Shown one piece after another: positions 55,774-63,881 of a stretch of DNA of 64,000 bases. Position 1 is the stretch's first letter. Each line of letters starts with the position of its first letter. Source of the DNA: a bacterium (GTDB lineage Bacteria > Margulisbacteria > Marinamargulisbacteria > JABIPA01); contig JABIPA010000004.1 in NCBI GenBank assembly GCA_018698675.1, positions 36,962 through 100,961 of the forward strand, in the 5' to 3' direction. The translations under genes and the position numbers were made by a program. A model generated the notes under the pieces. The model saw nothing but the letters and a program-made list of their open reading frames with translations. It had not been told where the DNA came from and ran no database searches.

Positions 55774-56544
55774 TTATAACTGCATCAAATACAAAACTCG
55801 AATCGTATGTTCGGTCAAATTTTCTAGCATTCTAAAAATACTTTGAATCATTCCCGGTGCTATTGCCAAAAAGATAATTAAACTTATTGTAGGTTTCAAC
55901 TGAAATCCCAATTGAAATACATTAACCTGCGGAGCAACACGACTTAACATACCGAAAGAAAAATCAACTAAAAATACAATTAACAATATAGGAACGGAGA
56001 GTTGAAGAGCTAGACCAAATAAGTCGGTACCCAAATTAGCAATATATTCCCCAGCTAGTGAAAAATTAGGTATTACACCTATCGGAATCAAAGAAAAACT
56101 CTTATGAACCATCGCAATAACCATATGGTGGCCGTTAATTTGTAAAAACATCATTATAGACGTCCATTCTAATAAGAGAGAGATCAATGTACTTGTTCGC
56201 CCTGTCAAAGGGTTCAAGAGTGAAGCCACACTCAAACCTGCTTGCGTATCCATCAAGGACCCGCCAAATTCAATTGCAACTAAAATGGCTTCGGAAACGA
56301 ATCCAATTGTTATCCCAATTAAAACCTCAACGACCAAGGCAAGAACAAATGTAATCAACGTGTCAGGAGGTGTGATTGGCAAAGGCACCAAAAATACAAG
56401 TAAAGTAGATGCCCAAAAAATCAATGTTACCTTACTCATCGCGAATACTTGTTTTTTATTGAAAAAAGGTGCGATTGTTACCATACCAGCCAATCTACCA
56501 AATACTAAGAAAAAGGCAGTAATTTGTGTTAGTGTAAAAACCAT
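55774..56544 (-). CDS. fliR: Flagellar export gate protein FliR
   Basis: The 256-residue membrane protein has about six helices and the FliR pattern: FFLVFGRLAGMVTIAPFF, ALVVEVLIGITIGFVSE, AGLSVASLLNPLTGRTSTLIS and a C-terminal LQLSVPILLIVFLVDFSFGMLSRVAPQVNVFQLGF-type helix pair. It forms the export gate core with FliP and FliQ. It follows fliQ by 3 bp and precedes flhB. Confidence 0.95.
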   Translation of the reverse strand: MVFTLTQITAFFLVFGRLAGMVTIAPFFNKKQVFAMSKVTLIFWASTLLVFLVPLPITPPDTLITFVLALVVEVLIGITIGFVSEAILVAIEFGGSLMDTQAGLSVASLLNPLTGRTSTLISLLLEWTSIMMFLQINGHHMVIAMVHKSFSLIPIGVIPNFSLAGEYIANLGTDLFGLALQLSVPILLIVFLVDFSFGMLSRVAPQVNVFQLGFQLKPTISLIIFLAIAPGMIQSIFRMLENLTEHTIRVLYLMQL

Positions 56545-56547
56545 TAT

Positions 56548-56817
56548 TTATTGGGAATAAAGTGGAATATTTTCCCAAAGACTAAGAGCCATTTCCATGA
56601 CCAATCGGGACATCCATGGGAAAGTTGCCCCTATCACTATCATTACAACAACCATTTTAGGAACGAAAGTCAACGTTTGTTCTTGGATTTGTGTAACAGC
56701 TTGAAAAACGGCGACTATTAAACCAATTGCCAATCCTAATCCAACGCTCGGCATGGAAACTATCAACGTAACTTGTATTGCTTGATTCAAAATTGCAGTT
56801 ACAGTATCTATATTCAT
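56548..56817 (-). CDS. fliQ: Flagellar export gate protein FliQ
   Basis: The 89-residue protein is two membrane helices (about 16-38 and 52-72) with the FliQ motif GLGLAIGLIVAVFQAVTQIQEQTLTFVPK. Its ATG overlaps the fliP stop by 4 bp, and fliR follows after 3 bp, the classical fliP-fliQ-fliR order. Confidence 0.95.
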   Translation of the reverse strand: MNIDTVTAILNQAIQVTLIVSMPSVGLGLAIGLIVAVFQAVTQIQEQTLTFVPKMVVVMIVIGATFPWMSRLVMEMALSLWENIPLYSQ

Positions 56818-57566
56818 TGAAAACTTATTAATAAACCTCTAATAATCAAATTCCACCCGTCTGTTAAAACAAACAATAAAATCTTAAATGGAAGTGAAAT
56901 CATAGCGGGCGATAACATAAACATTCCTAAAGATAACAAGATATTTGAAACGATTAAATCAATAACGACAAACGGAATAAATAATAAAAACCCGATTTGA
57001 AATGCAGTTTTTAATTCGGAAATAACGAAAGAAGGAATTAACACAAAAATTGGTACATTTTCATAATCATTCACACTTTTCATTTGTGAAAATTCAAGAA
57101 ACAAAGCCAAATCTTTATCCCTTATAAATTTCAACATGAAATTCCGAAAAGGTTTCGCACCTAATTCAATCGCCTCATTCTGAGATATTTTCCCAGCTTT
57201 ATATGGTTTAACTGCTGATTCGTTAACTTCATTCCATGTAGGAGTCATTACAAAGATAGTCATGAACATTGCAAGAGCAATAATAATAGGATTGGGGGGA
57301 CTAGATTGTGTACCAATGGCCTGGCGTATCATACTTAAAACGATAACGGTCCTCAAAAAGGACGTCGTTGATATGAGGAAAAAAGGTATTAAACCTATGG
57401 ATGATAATGCTACAAGTAAGTTAATAGTCGACGTGAACCCTGTCGGTTTCAAAATTGTCTCAATGTCTAACCCAGAAAAGGGACTCGCTCCAACCTCTTG
57501 AGCAAATAAAACAGATGGAATAAACAAAAGAAGAAAAGAAATAAGCTTAATAGATTTATGTTTCAT
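56814..57566 (-). CDS. fliP: Flagellar export gate protein FliP
   Basis: The 250-residue protein has a cleavable signal peptide (1-22, ending VLFAQ), usual for FliP. Motifs are FLISTTSFLRTVIVLSMIRQAIGTQSSPPNPIIIALAMFMT-type helices and PSFVISELKTAFQIGFLLFIPFVVIDLIVSNILLSLGM, the FliP hallmark. FliP forms the pentameric pore ring of the export gate. It follows the FliO-like gene by 6 bp. Confidence 0.96.
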   Translation of the reverse strand: MKHKSIKLISFLLLFIPSVLFAQEVGASPFSGLDIETILKPTGFTSTINLLVALSSIGLIPFFLISTTSFLRTVIVLSMIRQAIGTQSSPPNPIIIALAMFMTIFVMTPTWNEVNESAVKPYKAGKISQNEAIELGAKPFRNFMLKFIRDKDLALFLEFSQMKSVNDYENVPIFVLIPSFVISELKTAFQIGFLLFIPFVVIDLIVSNILLSLGMFMLSPAMISLPFKILLFVLTDGWNLIIRGLLISFQ

Positions 57567-57572
57567 CAGTAA

Positions 57573-57812
57573 TTAAACCCATTTGTGTAATACCTCAATA
57601 GACTTCGTATTATTCGCCACTAGAACCTTAATGCTATTACATTCTACATATAATAAAGAAGAGTTTGAATCTACAGGTATTCTATCAAGGATCTTAATAT
57701 CCCCAGAAAACTTTTTCCTATATATTCCCTTAGTAAACTTCTGAATAACGAATAACATCCCGATGAGTGCACCAAGAGTTAAAATTACTTGAACGTAATA
57801 AGAAGTGGCCAC
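57573..57812 (-). CDS. fliO: FliO-like flagellar biosynthesis protein (short)
   Basis: The 79-residue protein has one N-terminal membrane helix (5-25) and a small domain with IKILDRIPVDSNSSLLYVECNSIKVLVA, the FliO pattern. FliO helps assemble the FliP ring. It starts directly after fliN and precedes fliP, the usual fliN-fliO-fliP-fliQ order. It is shorter than typical FliO (110-140). Confidence 0.82.
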   Translation of the reverse strand: MATSYYVQVILTLGALIGMLFVIQKFTKGIYRKKFSGDIKILDRIPVDSNSSLLYVECNSIKVLVANNTKSIEVLHKWV

Positions 57813-58232
57813 CTATTTTTCAGACGATAGGATATTTGTAACCCTTAGACCGTAGTTGTTATCAATCGCAACTACTTCCCCTTGAGCTATGATTTGTCCG
57901 TTAACGACTAAATCCAAAGGTTCACCTACTAGTCTCTCAAGTTCAATGATTGATCCTTCAGAAAGTTCATAAACTTCTTTTAAAGAAACATTTGAACGAC
58001 CCAGTTCTACAGAAACATTTACAGGGATACTACTAAAAATATCCTGTTCCAAAGCAGAAGAGCCTTCTATAGGAGACAATTTAGGAAATTGAATATTTGA
58101 AACATTCGGAGCCGACACTGATGCTGGTTGTGCTTCAACTCTATTGGAGTCTTGAGCATCCATAGAAAAGGCTTGTTCCATAATTGGGTCGATATCTTCT
58201 AGGGGGTCTTTAATACTGGAATTATTTGTCAT
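57813..58232 (-). CDS. fliN: Flagellar motor switch protein FliN
   Basis: The 139-residue protein has a variable, acidic N-terminus and a C-terminal SpoA domain (68-139) with VNVSVELGRSNVSLKEVYELSEGSIIELE and GEPLDLVVNGQIIAQGEVVAID, diagnostic of FliN. With FliM it forms the C-ring. Its first 11 bp overlap the end of the ParA-like gene upstream. Confidence 0.94.
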   Translation of the reverse strand: MTNNSSIKDPLEDIDPIMEQAFSMDAQDSNRVEAQPASVSAPNVSNIQFPKLSPIEGSSALEQDIFSSIPVNVSVELGRSNVSLKEVYELSEGSIIELERLVGEPLDLVVNGQIIAQGEVVAIDNNYGLRVTNILSSEK

Positions 58233-58965
58233 GTTCGAGCACCTCTTTTACTAATTTTAAATAATCTTCTGCACCATTTGATTCCGGATCGTACTCATAA
58301 ACCGTCTGCCGATAACCGGCCGCTTCAGATACAGCGACATTTACTCTTATCGGGCTTGATATCAAACCTGGAAAAACTCGTTCCAGACTAGACAAAATCT
58401 CTTTTGATTTGTTATTACGTTTGTCAAACAAAGTAGGTATTACTTTCGTAATCTTTACAGTCTTTCGAAATATTCTATTAATGATTTTGATATTGTTCAA
58501 TAGTTGTTTTACACCTACGAGAGAAAGATACTCCATTGAAACAGGAACCCATAGCTCATCTGAAAAAACTAAAGCGTTTTGGCTAAACAAACTCATAGAC
58601 GGCCCACAGTCTACCAAAACAAAGTCATACCCTTTTAAAGAGGCAAACTTTTCCAAAAATATTTTCTCTTTATCTTTTTTACTTGAAAGTACAATTGAAG
58701 CCGGAAACATTCTTTCATTCGAACAAATAACATCTATATTTTGACGCGATTTTTCGATACATTCTTCGGGAGATTTGTCTCCCATAACAATATCATAAAG
58801 AGTAAACTTAGGGTCAACTCCAAGGTGATACCCAGCAGAACCTTGAGGATCCGTATCAATAACCAAAACCTTTTTTCCCTTTAAAACAAGGCCATGAGCA
58901 ATATTGATCACTGTACAGGTTTTTCCAGTTCCACCCTTATAATTAATTACTGAAATTTTTTTCAT
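58222..58965 (-). CDS. ParA/Soj-family ATPase inside the flagellar operon
   Basis: The 247-residue protein has the deviant Walker A KGGTGKT (10-16, with the signature K10), Walker A' VIDTDPQGSAGYHLG and Walker B FVLVDCGPS. PVSMEYLSLVGVKQLL and NKSKEILSSLE are Soj/ParA-like. It overlaps fliN by 11 bp and follows fliM by 19 bp, so it is expressed with the switch genes. Plain ParA proteins segregate or position cargo on the nucleoid; FlhG-type ones control flagellar number, but the FlhG N-terminal motif is not evident. A role in placing motors or chemosensory arrays is inference. No parB is nearby. Confidence 0.82.
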   Translation of the reverse strand: MKKISVINYKGGTGKTCTVINIAHGLVLKGKKVLVIDTDPQGSAGYHLGVDPKFTLYDIVMGDKSPEECIEKSRQNIDVICSNERMFPASIVLSSKKDKEKIFLEKFASLKGYDFVLVDCGPSMSLFSQNALVFSDELWVPVSMEYLSLVGVKQLLNNIKIINRIFRKTVKITKVIPTLFDKRNNKSKEILSSLERVFPGLISSPIRVNVAVSEAAGYRQTVYEYDPESNGAEDYLKLVKEVLEHDK

Positions 58966-58984
58966 AATGTTTTATATAAATGAC

Positions 58985-60430
58985 CTAAAATTCGTCGTCC
59001 AAATCATCCCAAGAAAAATCGTCGTCATCTTCGGAGTCTGCATCTTCAACGGATTCAGCTGGCTCCTCAACCGGTTCAGACGCTGAAGTGGGAGGAGCTT
59101 CTTCCAAAACGTCTTCATTTTGTTCATCAAAGATGTCCTCTTCGGAAGATGAAATAGCCTCTTCTTCCTGAACTTCTTCAGGTTCAGAAACAAGTGATTC
59201 GTCAATCGTAGTGTCTTCGATAGATTCAACAACTTCTTCAGTTACATCATTACCAATAAACGCTCTTTGCTGATCAACGTCTTCATCAAGACTTTCACTT
59301 GAAGACTCTATTTCAGTAATAGGAATAGAAGGGACAACGGGCTCTTCTATGGTAGATACTTCGTTATTATCTACGAATGCTTGTTTAGCATACGACATAC
59401 TCGAATCATCCAGAACTCCCAGATCCGAAGCTAAAGGTTTTTCAACGTTGTTAACCTGAGATTTAGGTCCTTGTTTAGAAGACTTTAAGTCAATAATTTG
59501 CACAGCTATTTGATCGTTTATGATTCCAGCTTGTCCAGTTACCGAGGTTTCCCCACCAATCAATACCTTCATAGGCATTTCGAGGGTAGATTTCAAAGGA
59601 ATAACATCCCCAATTTGAAGCCCAATTAACTCGCTCATCGTTAAAGTAGCATCACCTATAACTGCTTTTACAGGAATCTTTATGCACTCTTCTGTATCTG
59701 CATCCAATTTTATTCTACGTTTCATAGGTTCACTGTGAGATTTTTTCAATTTTAGCAAATGTTTCAATACACTATTAGGATAGGCAAAAGTAATGGTCTG
59801 CAAATTTTGATCAATAAAATAAAAATTAAGAGAAAATAATACGTAAGCTTCTCGATATGATAGCTTCTTATCTTGAGAATATGCGCCGCTAGAAAACTCA
59901 TCAGACACGTTTTGATTGCCTAAAATATTTCCCCAGCTTTGATTAAACAATGGAATTATTTCTTCAAGCTGAGTTTTTAATATTTTCAACTCGATTCCAC
60001 TAAAATTCTCACGTCCATTTGGGACACCCTGCCCCCCTAATAATCGATCAACAAGCATCTCAGAAAGAGACCAATCTAGAATAACGTCCGTTTTTCCTAA
60101 GTCATTTAATAAGTACTTCGATTGAACGATTTGTTCTTGCTGGCTATCAAGAAACTCACCATAACTCATTTGTTTTGCCTGCACTGAATGCAACTCTACT
60201 TTAGCGGTCAAATCATTAGATAACTTTTTAGTAATTAACTCAGCGAGTCGATAATGCAACATATGAACGATTTTCATCTCGTCCCTTGGTAAACTATCAA
60301 AATTAATGTTTCGAACCGACGAAATGTTAATTTCATCTAAATCAAGGTCCTTAAATTGGATCGTTGTCCAATCTCCAATAGCAGGTCCCAACTTAATATT
60401 ACGTGTGTATTTGAACTGTGTACTACCCAA
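58985..60430 (-). CDS. fliM: Flagellar motor switch protein FliM, no CheY-binding peptide, long acidic tail
   Basis: The 481-residue protein covers the FliM middle domain (about 45-210: MLHYRLAELITKKLSND, SYGEFLDSQ, LDWSLSEMLVDRLLGG) and a SpoA domain (about 235-320: VKAVIGDATLTMSELIGLQIGDVIPL). The usual N-terminal LSQxEIDxLL peptide that binds phospho-CheY is absent, and no reading frame upstream supplies it. After residue 330 an extra 150 residues are Glu/Asp/Ser-rich, ending DDLDDEF. I chose TTG at 60430, with GGAG 8 nt upstream, over TTG at 60454. An inverted repeat lies upstream. Confidence 0.85.
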   Translation of the reverse strand: MGSTQFKYTRNIKLGPAIGDWTTIQFKDLDLDEINISSVRNINFDSLPRDEMKIVHMLHYRLAELITKKLSNDLTAKVELHSVQAKQMSYGEFLDSQQEQIVQSKYLLNDLGKTDVILDWSLSEMLVDRLLGGQGVPNGRENFSGIELKILKTQLEEIIPLFNQSWGNILGNQNVSDEFSSGAYSQDKKLSYREAYVLFSLNFYFIDQNLQTITFAYPNSVLKHLLKLKKSHSEPMKRRIKLDADTEECIKIPVKAVIGDATLTMSELIGLQIGDVIPLKSTLEMPMKVLIGGETSVTGQAGIINDQIAVQIIDLKSSKQGPKSQVNNVEKPLASDLGVLDDSSMSYAKQAFVDNNEVSTIEEPVVPSIPITEIESSSESLDEDVDQQRAFIGNDVTEEVVESIEDTTIDESLVSEPEEVQEEEAISSSEEDIFDEQNEDVLEEAPPTSASEPVEEPAESVEDADSEDDDDFSWDDLDDEF

Positions 60431-60499
60431 AAATATTCTCCAATTTAACGCCAACTACGGTGTAATTATTTTTAACTTATAAATAGAATTTACCAACCC

Positions 60500-60519
60500 A
60501 TTATAATTCTAATTATAAT
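60500..60519. promoter_or_regulatory. Perfect 9-bp inverted repeat upstream of fliM
   Basis: ATTATAATT, a 2-nt spacer and AATTATAAT form a perfect 20-bp palindrome in the 111-bp gap before fliM. Each arm contains TATAAT on the minus strand, so it could be an internal promoter with operator symmetry, or an AT-rich hairpin. Confidence 0.35.
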
Positions 60520-60541
60520 CAGTTTCCACCCATTAATTTTG

Positions 60542-61240
60542 TTACTCTGAATCGTCAACTTCAGAATCGTTTTCGTCATGACTGTCACTACTATCAGACT
60601 CGTTATGATCTTCTTGAAAAAGGTCATCTTCTACCAAATTTAAATCCATAACTATCTCTTCACTATTCGAAGTTTTAAGATAAGCATATAAATTATTCAA
60701 TTCAGGCTTAAGTATATCATATAGTTCTTTATTTACATTTAATTTTATTTCTAGCCCTTTTTCGGACTTTTTAATAGAAATTTCCAGAGGAATATCCTGC
60801 TTATCAAACGAAAACTTGTACTGTGTTCCCTCAGATTTTTGAACCTCTACAATAGCCTTATTCAAAACCTCTTTAACAAACTGAGTCAATTCACCAAGGG
60901 GTATCGGCAACGCATCTATTTGATAAAACATCGACGCTAATGTTTGAATTTTTCTAGACGATGATTTAGCTAATGATTTGCCTTCAGTCGATTTTTCACT
61001 ATCATCTGAATGTTCGGACTGCTTCGATTTCTTCTGATCTATGGAATCGGGTTCCTGAGGCTCCGCGTCCATACGATAAGACCCATCCAGCTTTTTCTCA
61101 ATATTAGAAAAATCTTTCAGTGGCTTCGATTTTTTTTCCGAAAACAAGTCCCCGAACTCCTCGCCTTCATAGCTCACATCAAGAGCTGCCACCAAATTCG
61201 GAACATATTTTGCTAATTTTAACTGAACCTCAAAATCCAC
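60542..61240 (-). CDS. Acidic protein, possibly FliK-like hook-length control
   Basis: The 232-residue protein starts on GTG with AAGGA 8 nt upstream, immediately after the radical SAM gene. Residues 1-95 are charged and disordered. Residues about 100-205 form a compact domain with PLEISIKKSEKGLEIKLNV and ELYDILKPELNNLYAYLKT, reminiscent of the FliK C-terminal domain. The last 25 residues are Asp/Ser/Glu-rich. Position upstream of fliM in a flagellar operon fits FliK, but similarity is weak and other flagellar scaffolding proteins are possible. Confidence 0.45.
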   Translation of the reverse strand: MDFEVQLKLAKYVPNLVAALDVSYEGEEFGDLFSEKKSKPLKDFSNIEKKLDGSYRMDAEPQEPDSIDQKKSKQSEHSDDSEKSTEGKSLAKSSSRKIQTLASMFYQIDALPIPLGELTQFVKEVLNKAIVEVQKSEGTQYKFSFDKQDIPLEISIKKSEKGLEIKLNVNKELYDILKPELNNLYAYLKTSNSEEIVMDLNLVEDDLFQEDHNESDSSDSHDENDSEVDDSE

Positions 61241-62317
61241 TTATTTTTCCTTTTTTAATTTTTCCTGAGTTTCTTTTTTTATTTTATATCGATACGCATC
61301 AAATACTTGACCTAATTTTTTTGAGTACTTTCCCTGTTGTATAAAATCTCGTCTTAGAGGAAACCTCTGCTGAAGTTCTAACCCGTACTTTTCAGCTAGT
61401 TGTTCGATACTCATATCCCTAGGCTTATCTTTACAAACGTAAGATGCTGGACAGCCTTCATATAAACGTCCCAAATCTCTTATTCCTAATTTCAAGAATG
61501 GCTCATAGTTGGGATTGCTTTCGAACGGTACTATTACCTTTACAGAACCCTTAAATGAATCCAACGCATATTCAGTCGTTTCAAGCATCAACTTTTCGTC
61601 CGCCACCGAATGATTGTGAAACTTAGTTCCATCTTGAGGAACAAAGTTTTGAATAACAAACTCGTGAATCATCCCAAATTCATTATGTAAATCACGAACT
61701 TTATCAATCATCTGTTTTCGATGGGTTTTCGATTCACCAATCCCTACTAAAAGACCAGTAACTACTGGAAGCTTTAACTTTGATGACCACTCAATTTGTT
61801 TTAATCGCAAATCCATCTTTTTGCCAGGAGACTCTGGGTATATATTAGAAAAATTTCGTTGATCAACTGTATCCAACATAATTTTTGAAAGAGCGCACGT
61901 TTGGGCCAATTTCTTAATTTCGTCGGGACTCAAAAAGCCCAACTCAATCACTGGTATAAGCCCTTCTAAAAAACCAAGCTCACATATTGTATATACGTAA
62001 TCGGCATAAGTATCGAACCCCCACAAGTCCAATGTTGCCCTAACTTGAGAAAATTTATCAGGTCTTTCCCCTGCAACATAAACTACCTCTCTGGCACCGC
62101 TCAATCGAGCATCCTTAGCAATTTTAATAGTAGAATAAGGAACTACAATATTGTCCTTTCTATGAAAACTACAGTATGGACAGTTGTTCCTACACATCCT
62201 AGACAAAACTACTGAAGTAGCTTTAGAGTAAGCAAGAACGTTCTCTCTGTCCTCCCCTAATACCTGTATATCATTCTCTTTATCATTACTATTACCCAAC
62301 GCGTAACCAACAACCAT
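61241..62317 (-). CDS. Radical SAM protein of the CofG (FO synthase subunit 1) type
   Basis: The 358-residue protein has the CX3CX2C iron-sulfur/SAM motif at C42, C46 and C49 (CRNNCPYC). ARLSGAREVVYVAGERPDKF, YTICELGFLEGLIPVIELGFLS, LDTVDQRNFS..YPESPGKKMDLRL and TGLLVGIGES followed by EFVIQNFVPQDGTKF match CofG, which with CofH makes the deazaflavin FO of cofactor F420. CofH is not in the window. AAGGAG lies 7 nt before the ATG. It heads the flagellar operon and abuts the next gene, an unusual setting; another radical SAM reaction is possible. Confidence 0.75.
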   Translation of the reverse strand: MVVGYALGNSNDKENDIQVLGEDRENVLAYSKATSVVLSRMCRNNCPYCSFHRKDNIVVPYSTIKIAKDARLSGAREVVYVAGERPDKFSQVRATLDLWGFDTYADYVYTICELGFLEGLIPVIELGFLSPDEIKKLAQTCALSKIMLDTVDQRNFSNIYPESPGKKMDLRLKQIEWSSKLKLPVVTGLLVGIGESKTHRKQMIDKVRDLHNEFGMIHEFVIQNFVPQDGTKFHNHSVADEKLMLETTEYALDSFKGSVKVIVPFESNPNYEPFLKLGIRDLGRLYEGCPASYVCKDKPRDMSIEQLAEKYGLELQQRFPLRRDFIQQGKYSKKLGQVFDAYRYKIKKETQEKLKKEK

Positions 62318-62362
62318 TGTATCTCCTTAACTAAGACCACTACTAATTAACTGACCATAAAT

Positions 62363-62390
62363 ATAATATTTTAAGTGTATTATGCTACAA
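62363..62390 (-). promoter_or_regulatory. Possible promoter of the radical SAM-flagellar operon
   Basis: On the minus strand TTGTAG (62385-62390) and TATTAT (62363-62368) are 16 nt apart, with initiation near 62356 and a leader of about 39 nt carrying AAGGAG. Its -35 overlaps the -10 of the divergent alr promoter. Confidence 0.4.
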
Positions 62391-62391
62391 T
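62383..62391 (+). promoter_or_regulatory. Extended -10 promoter of alr
   Basis: TGC followed by TACAAT (62386-62391) predicts initiation near 62398 and a leader of about 48 nt before the ATG at 62446, which has AAAAGG upstream. Confidence 0.45.
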
Positions 62392-62445
62392 ATAAACATA
62401 ATTAGAGCAATATTATGTACAATAATAATAAATAAAAGGCCGAAA

Positions 62446-63522
62446 ATGACTAGAGCAAAATATATAGTAGACTTAGGTCAATATTCAAGAAACATCAAAA
62501 AGATTAAAGATTCATTAAATCCTAATACAAAACTACTTCTTACACTAAAATGTAATGGATATGGATTGGGAGCGATAAACCTTGCTAAAGTAGCAGAACA
62601 CCAAAACGTAGACTATTTCGGCCTGGCAACAATAGAAGAAGCAGAAGAACTAAGAAAAGCAGGCATAAAAACAAACATACTTTTATTATCCGAACTATAT
62701 CCAGAATCAATAAGTAAAATAATAAACCTTAACATAACCCCAACTCTTTTTAACCTACCAGCGGCATCCTTTCTTAATAAAATATCTAAAGAAAAGGGAA
62801 TAATAACCAATTTTCACTTTAAGCTAGACACAGGTATGGGAAGAAATGGGTCAAATCCAGAACAAGCATTCTCAGATATTCAACACATTTTAAATTTGCC
62901 CTACCTTAACTTAGAAAGTATATACACGCACATGGCAGACGGATCAAAACCGTATTCTAGCTACACTCATAATCAACATCGTCAGTTTATAAAATTTGTA
63001 CAAAAAGTAAGTCTTGTGTCTGGAAAATCTCACAAAATACATATCGCCAATTCCGACACGTCACTCAACTTCCCTCAATATCAATACGATATGGTACGAA
63101 TAGGACTTCATTCTTATAAAAATGTGATGACGTTAATTAGCAAGGTTCTTCATATAAAAAAAATGGATGCTGGAGAGACAGTTGGATATGAAAGATCATT
63201 CTCTCTTAAAATGAGGGCGCACATTGCAGTGATATCCATCGGATACGGAGACGGAATTCCTTATCAACTATCTAACAAAGGCTCGGTATTAATCAGAGGA
63301 ATAGAATACCCAATAGTAGGAAAAGTTTGTATGGACCATATTATGGTAAACTTGGGTTCAAATTCAAACAATATTTCAATAGGAGACGAAGTTGTCCTTA
63401 TAGGAAAGCAACTAAAACAAGAAATAACTTTAAACAAGGTTTCAGAGTTATCAGGAAACATCCCTTACTCGATCATGACCGGAATCTCCAAACGAGTTCC
63501 TCGTCAGTACGTTAATACTTAG
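62446..63522 (+). CDS. alr: Alanine racemase
   Basis: Alr makes D-alanine for peptidoglycan. The 358-residue PLP enzyme has the Schiff-base lysine K35 in LTLKCNGYGLGA, HFKLDTGMGRNG, IHIANSD and the C-terminal domain with ETVGYERSFSL, ISIGYGDGIPY and VGKVCMDHIMV. Spelling LKCNGYG differs from the common VKANAYG, but the key residues stay. It is convergent with the rRNA operon and divergent from the flagellar operon. Confidence 0.94.
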   Translation: MTRAKYIVDLGQYSRNIKKIKDSLNPNTKLLLTLKCNGYGLGAINLAKVAEHQNVDYFGLATIEEAEELRKAGIKTNILLLSELYPESISKIINLNITPTLFNLPAASFLNKISKEKGIITNFHFKLDTGMGRNGSNPEQAFSDIQHILNLPYLNLESIYTHMADGSKPYSSYTHNQHRQFIKFVQKVSLVSGKSHKIHIANSDTSLNFPQYQYDMVRIGLHSYKNVMTLISKVLHIKKMDAGETVGYERSFSLKMRAHIAVISIGYGDGIPYQLSNKGSVLIRGIEYPIVGKVCMDHIMVNLGSNSNNISIGDEVVLIGKQLKQEITLNKVSELSGNIPYSIMTGISKRVPRQYVNT

Positions 63523-63579
63523 ACCAAAGTTCCAAGCAATTAATACTACTAAAATTAACTATTCGAATAGAATTGCCGA

Positions 63580-63606
63580 ATTTTGTATTTTGTATTTTGT
63601 ATTTTC
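63580..63606 (+). repeat. Short tandem repeat of ATTTTGT
   Basis: Three copies of the 7-nt unit ATTTTGT followed by a partial ATTTTC. It lies between alr and 5S rRNA. A perfect 12-nt palindrome CTATTCGAATAG is at 63559-63570. Confidence 0.7.
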
Positions 63607-63646
63607 AGTTTGACTATTTTTATGGGTTTAATTTTGATTCTTTGAC

Positions 63647-63790
63647 ATGTGAGTATTTATCTTGGCCACGACCGACTCTCCCACCAGGGTAACCCGGAAG
63701 TACCATAGGCGCTGAAGGACTTAACTACTGTGTTCGGAATGAGAACAGGTGTACCCCCTTCGCTATAATGACCAAGATAAATACTCACAT
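63647..63790 (-). other. Precursor processing stem enclosing 5S rRNA
   Basis: The arms 63647-63665 and 63772-63790 are perfect 19-bp inverted repeats. They extend the terminal helix of 5S rRNA into one long duplex, a likely RNase III-type maturation stem. Confidence 0.7.
63661..63776 (-). rRNA. rrf: 5S ribosomal RNA
   Basis: On the minus strand CTTGGTCATTATAGCG begins and GTCGTGGCCAAG ends a 116-nt RNA. The conserved loop ATTCCGAACACAGTAGTTAAG and the GGTGGGAGAGT stretch identify 5S rRNA. Its ends pair in helix I. It lies about 105 bp downstream of 23S. Confidence 0.96.
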
Positions 63791-63793
63791 AAA

Positions 63794-63814
63794 TCAACAA
63801 CTTGGTATTGTTGA
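63794..63814. other. Small hairpin in the 23S-5S spacer
   Basis: TCAACAA pairs with TTGTTGA over a 7-nt loop in the spacer between the two rRNAs. It may mark a processing site. Confidence 0.4.
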
Positions 63815-63881
63815 AATTGCATTGATATCGAAACTTAGACTTGCCAATCGTCTTTGATTTATCATTCATAGGCCGTTTTAA

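Noticed and set aside
58222..58965. Assignment of the ParA protein as FlhG
   Set aside because: The characteristic FlhG N-terminal activation motif and a neighbouring flhF are missing; only the general family is safe.
63580..63606. CRISPR-like repeat
   Set aside because: The unit is 7 nt with no spacers; it is a simple tandem repeat.
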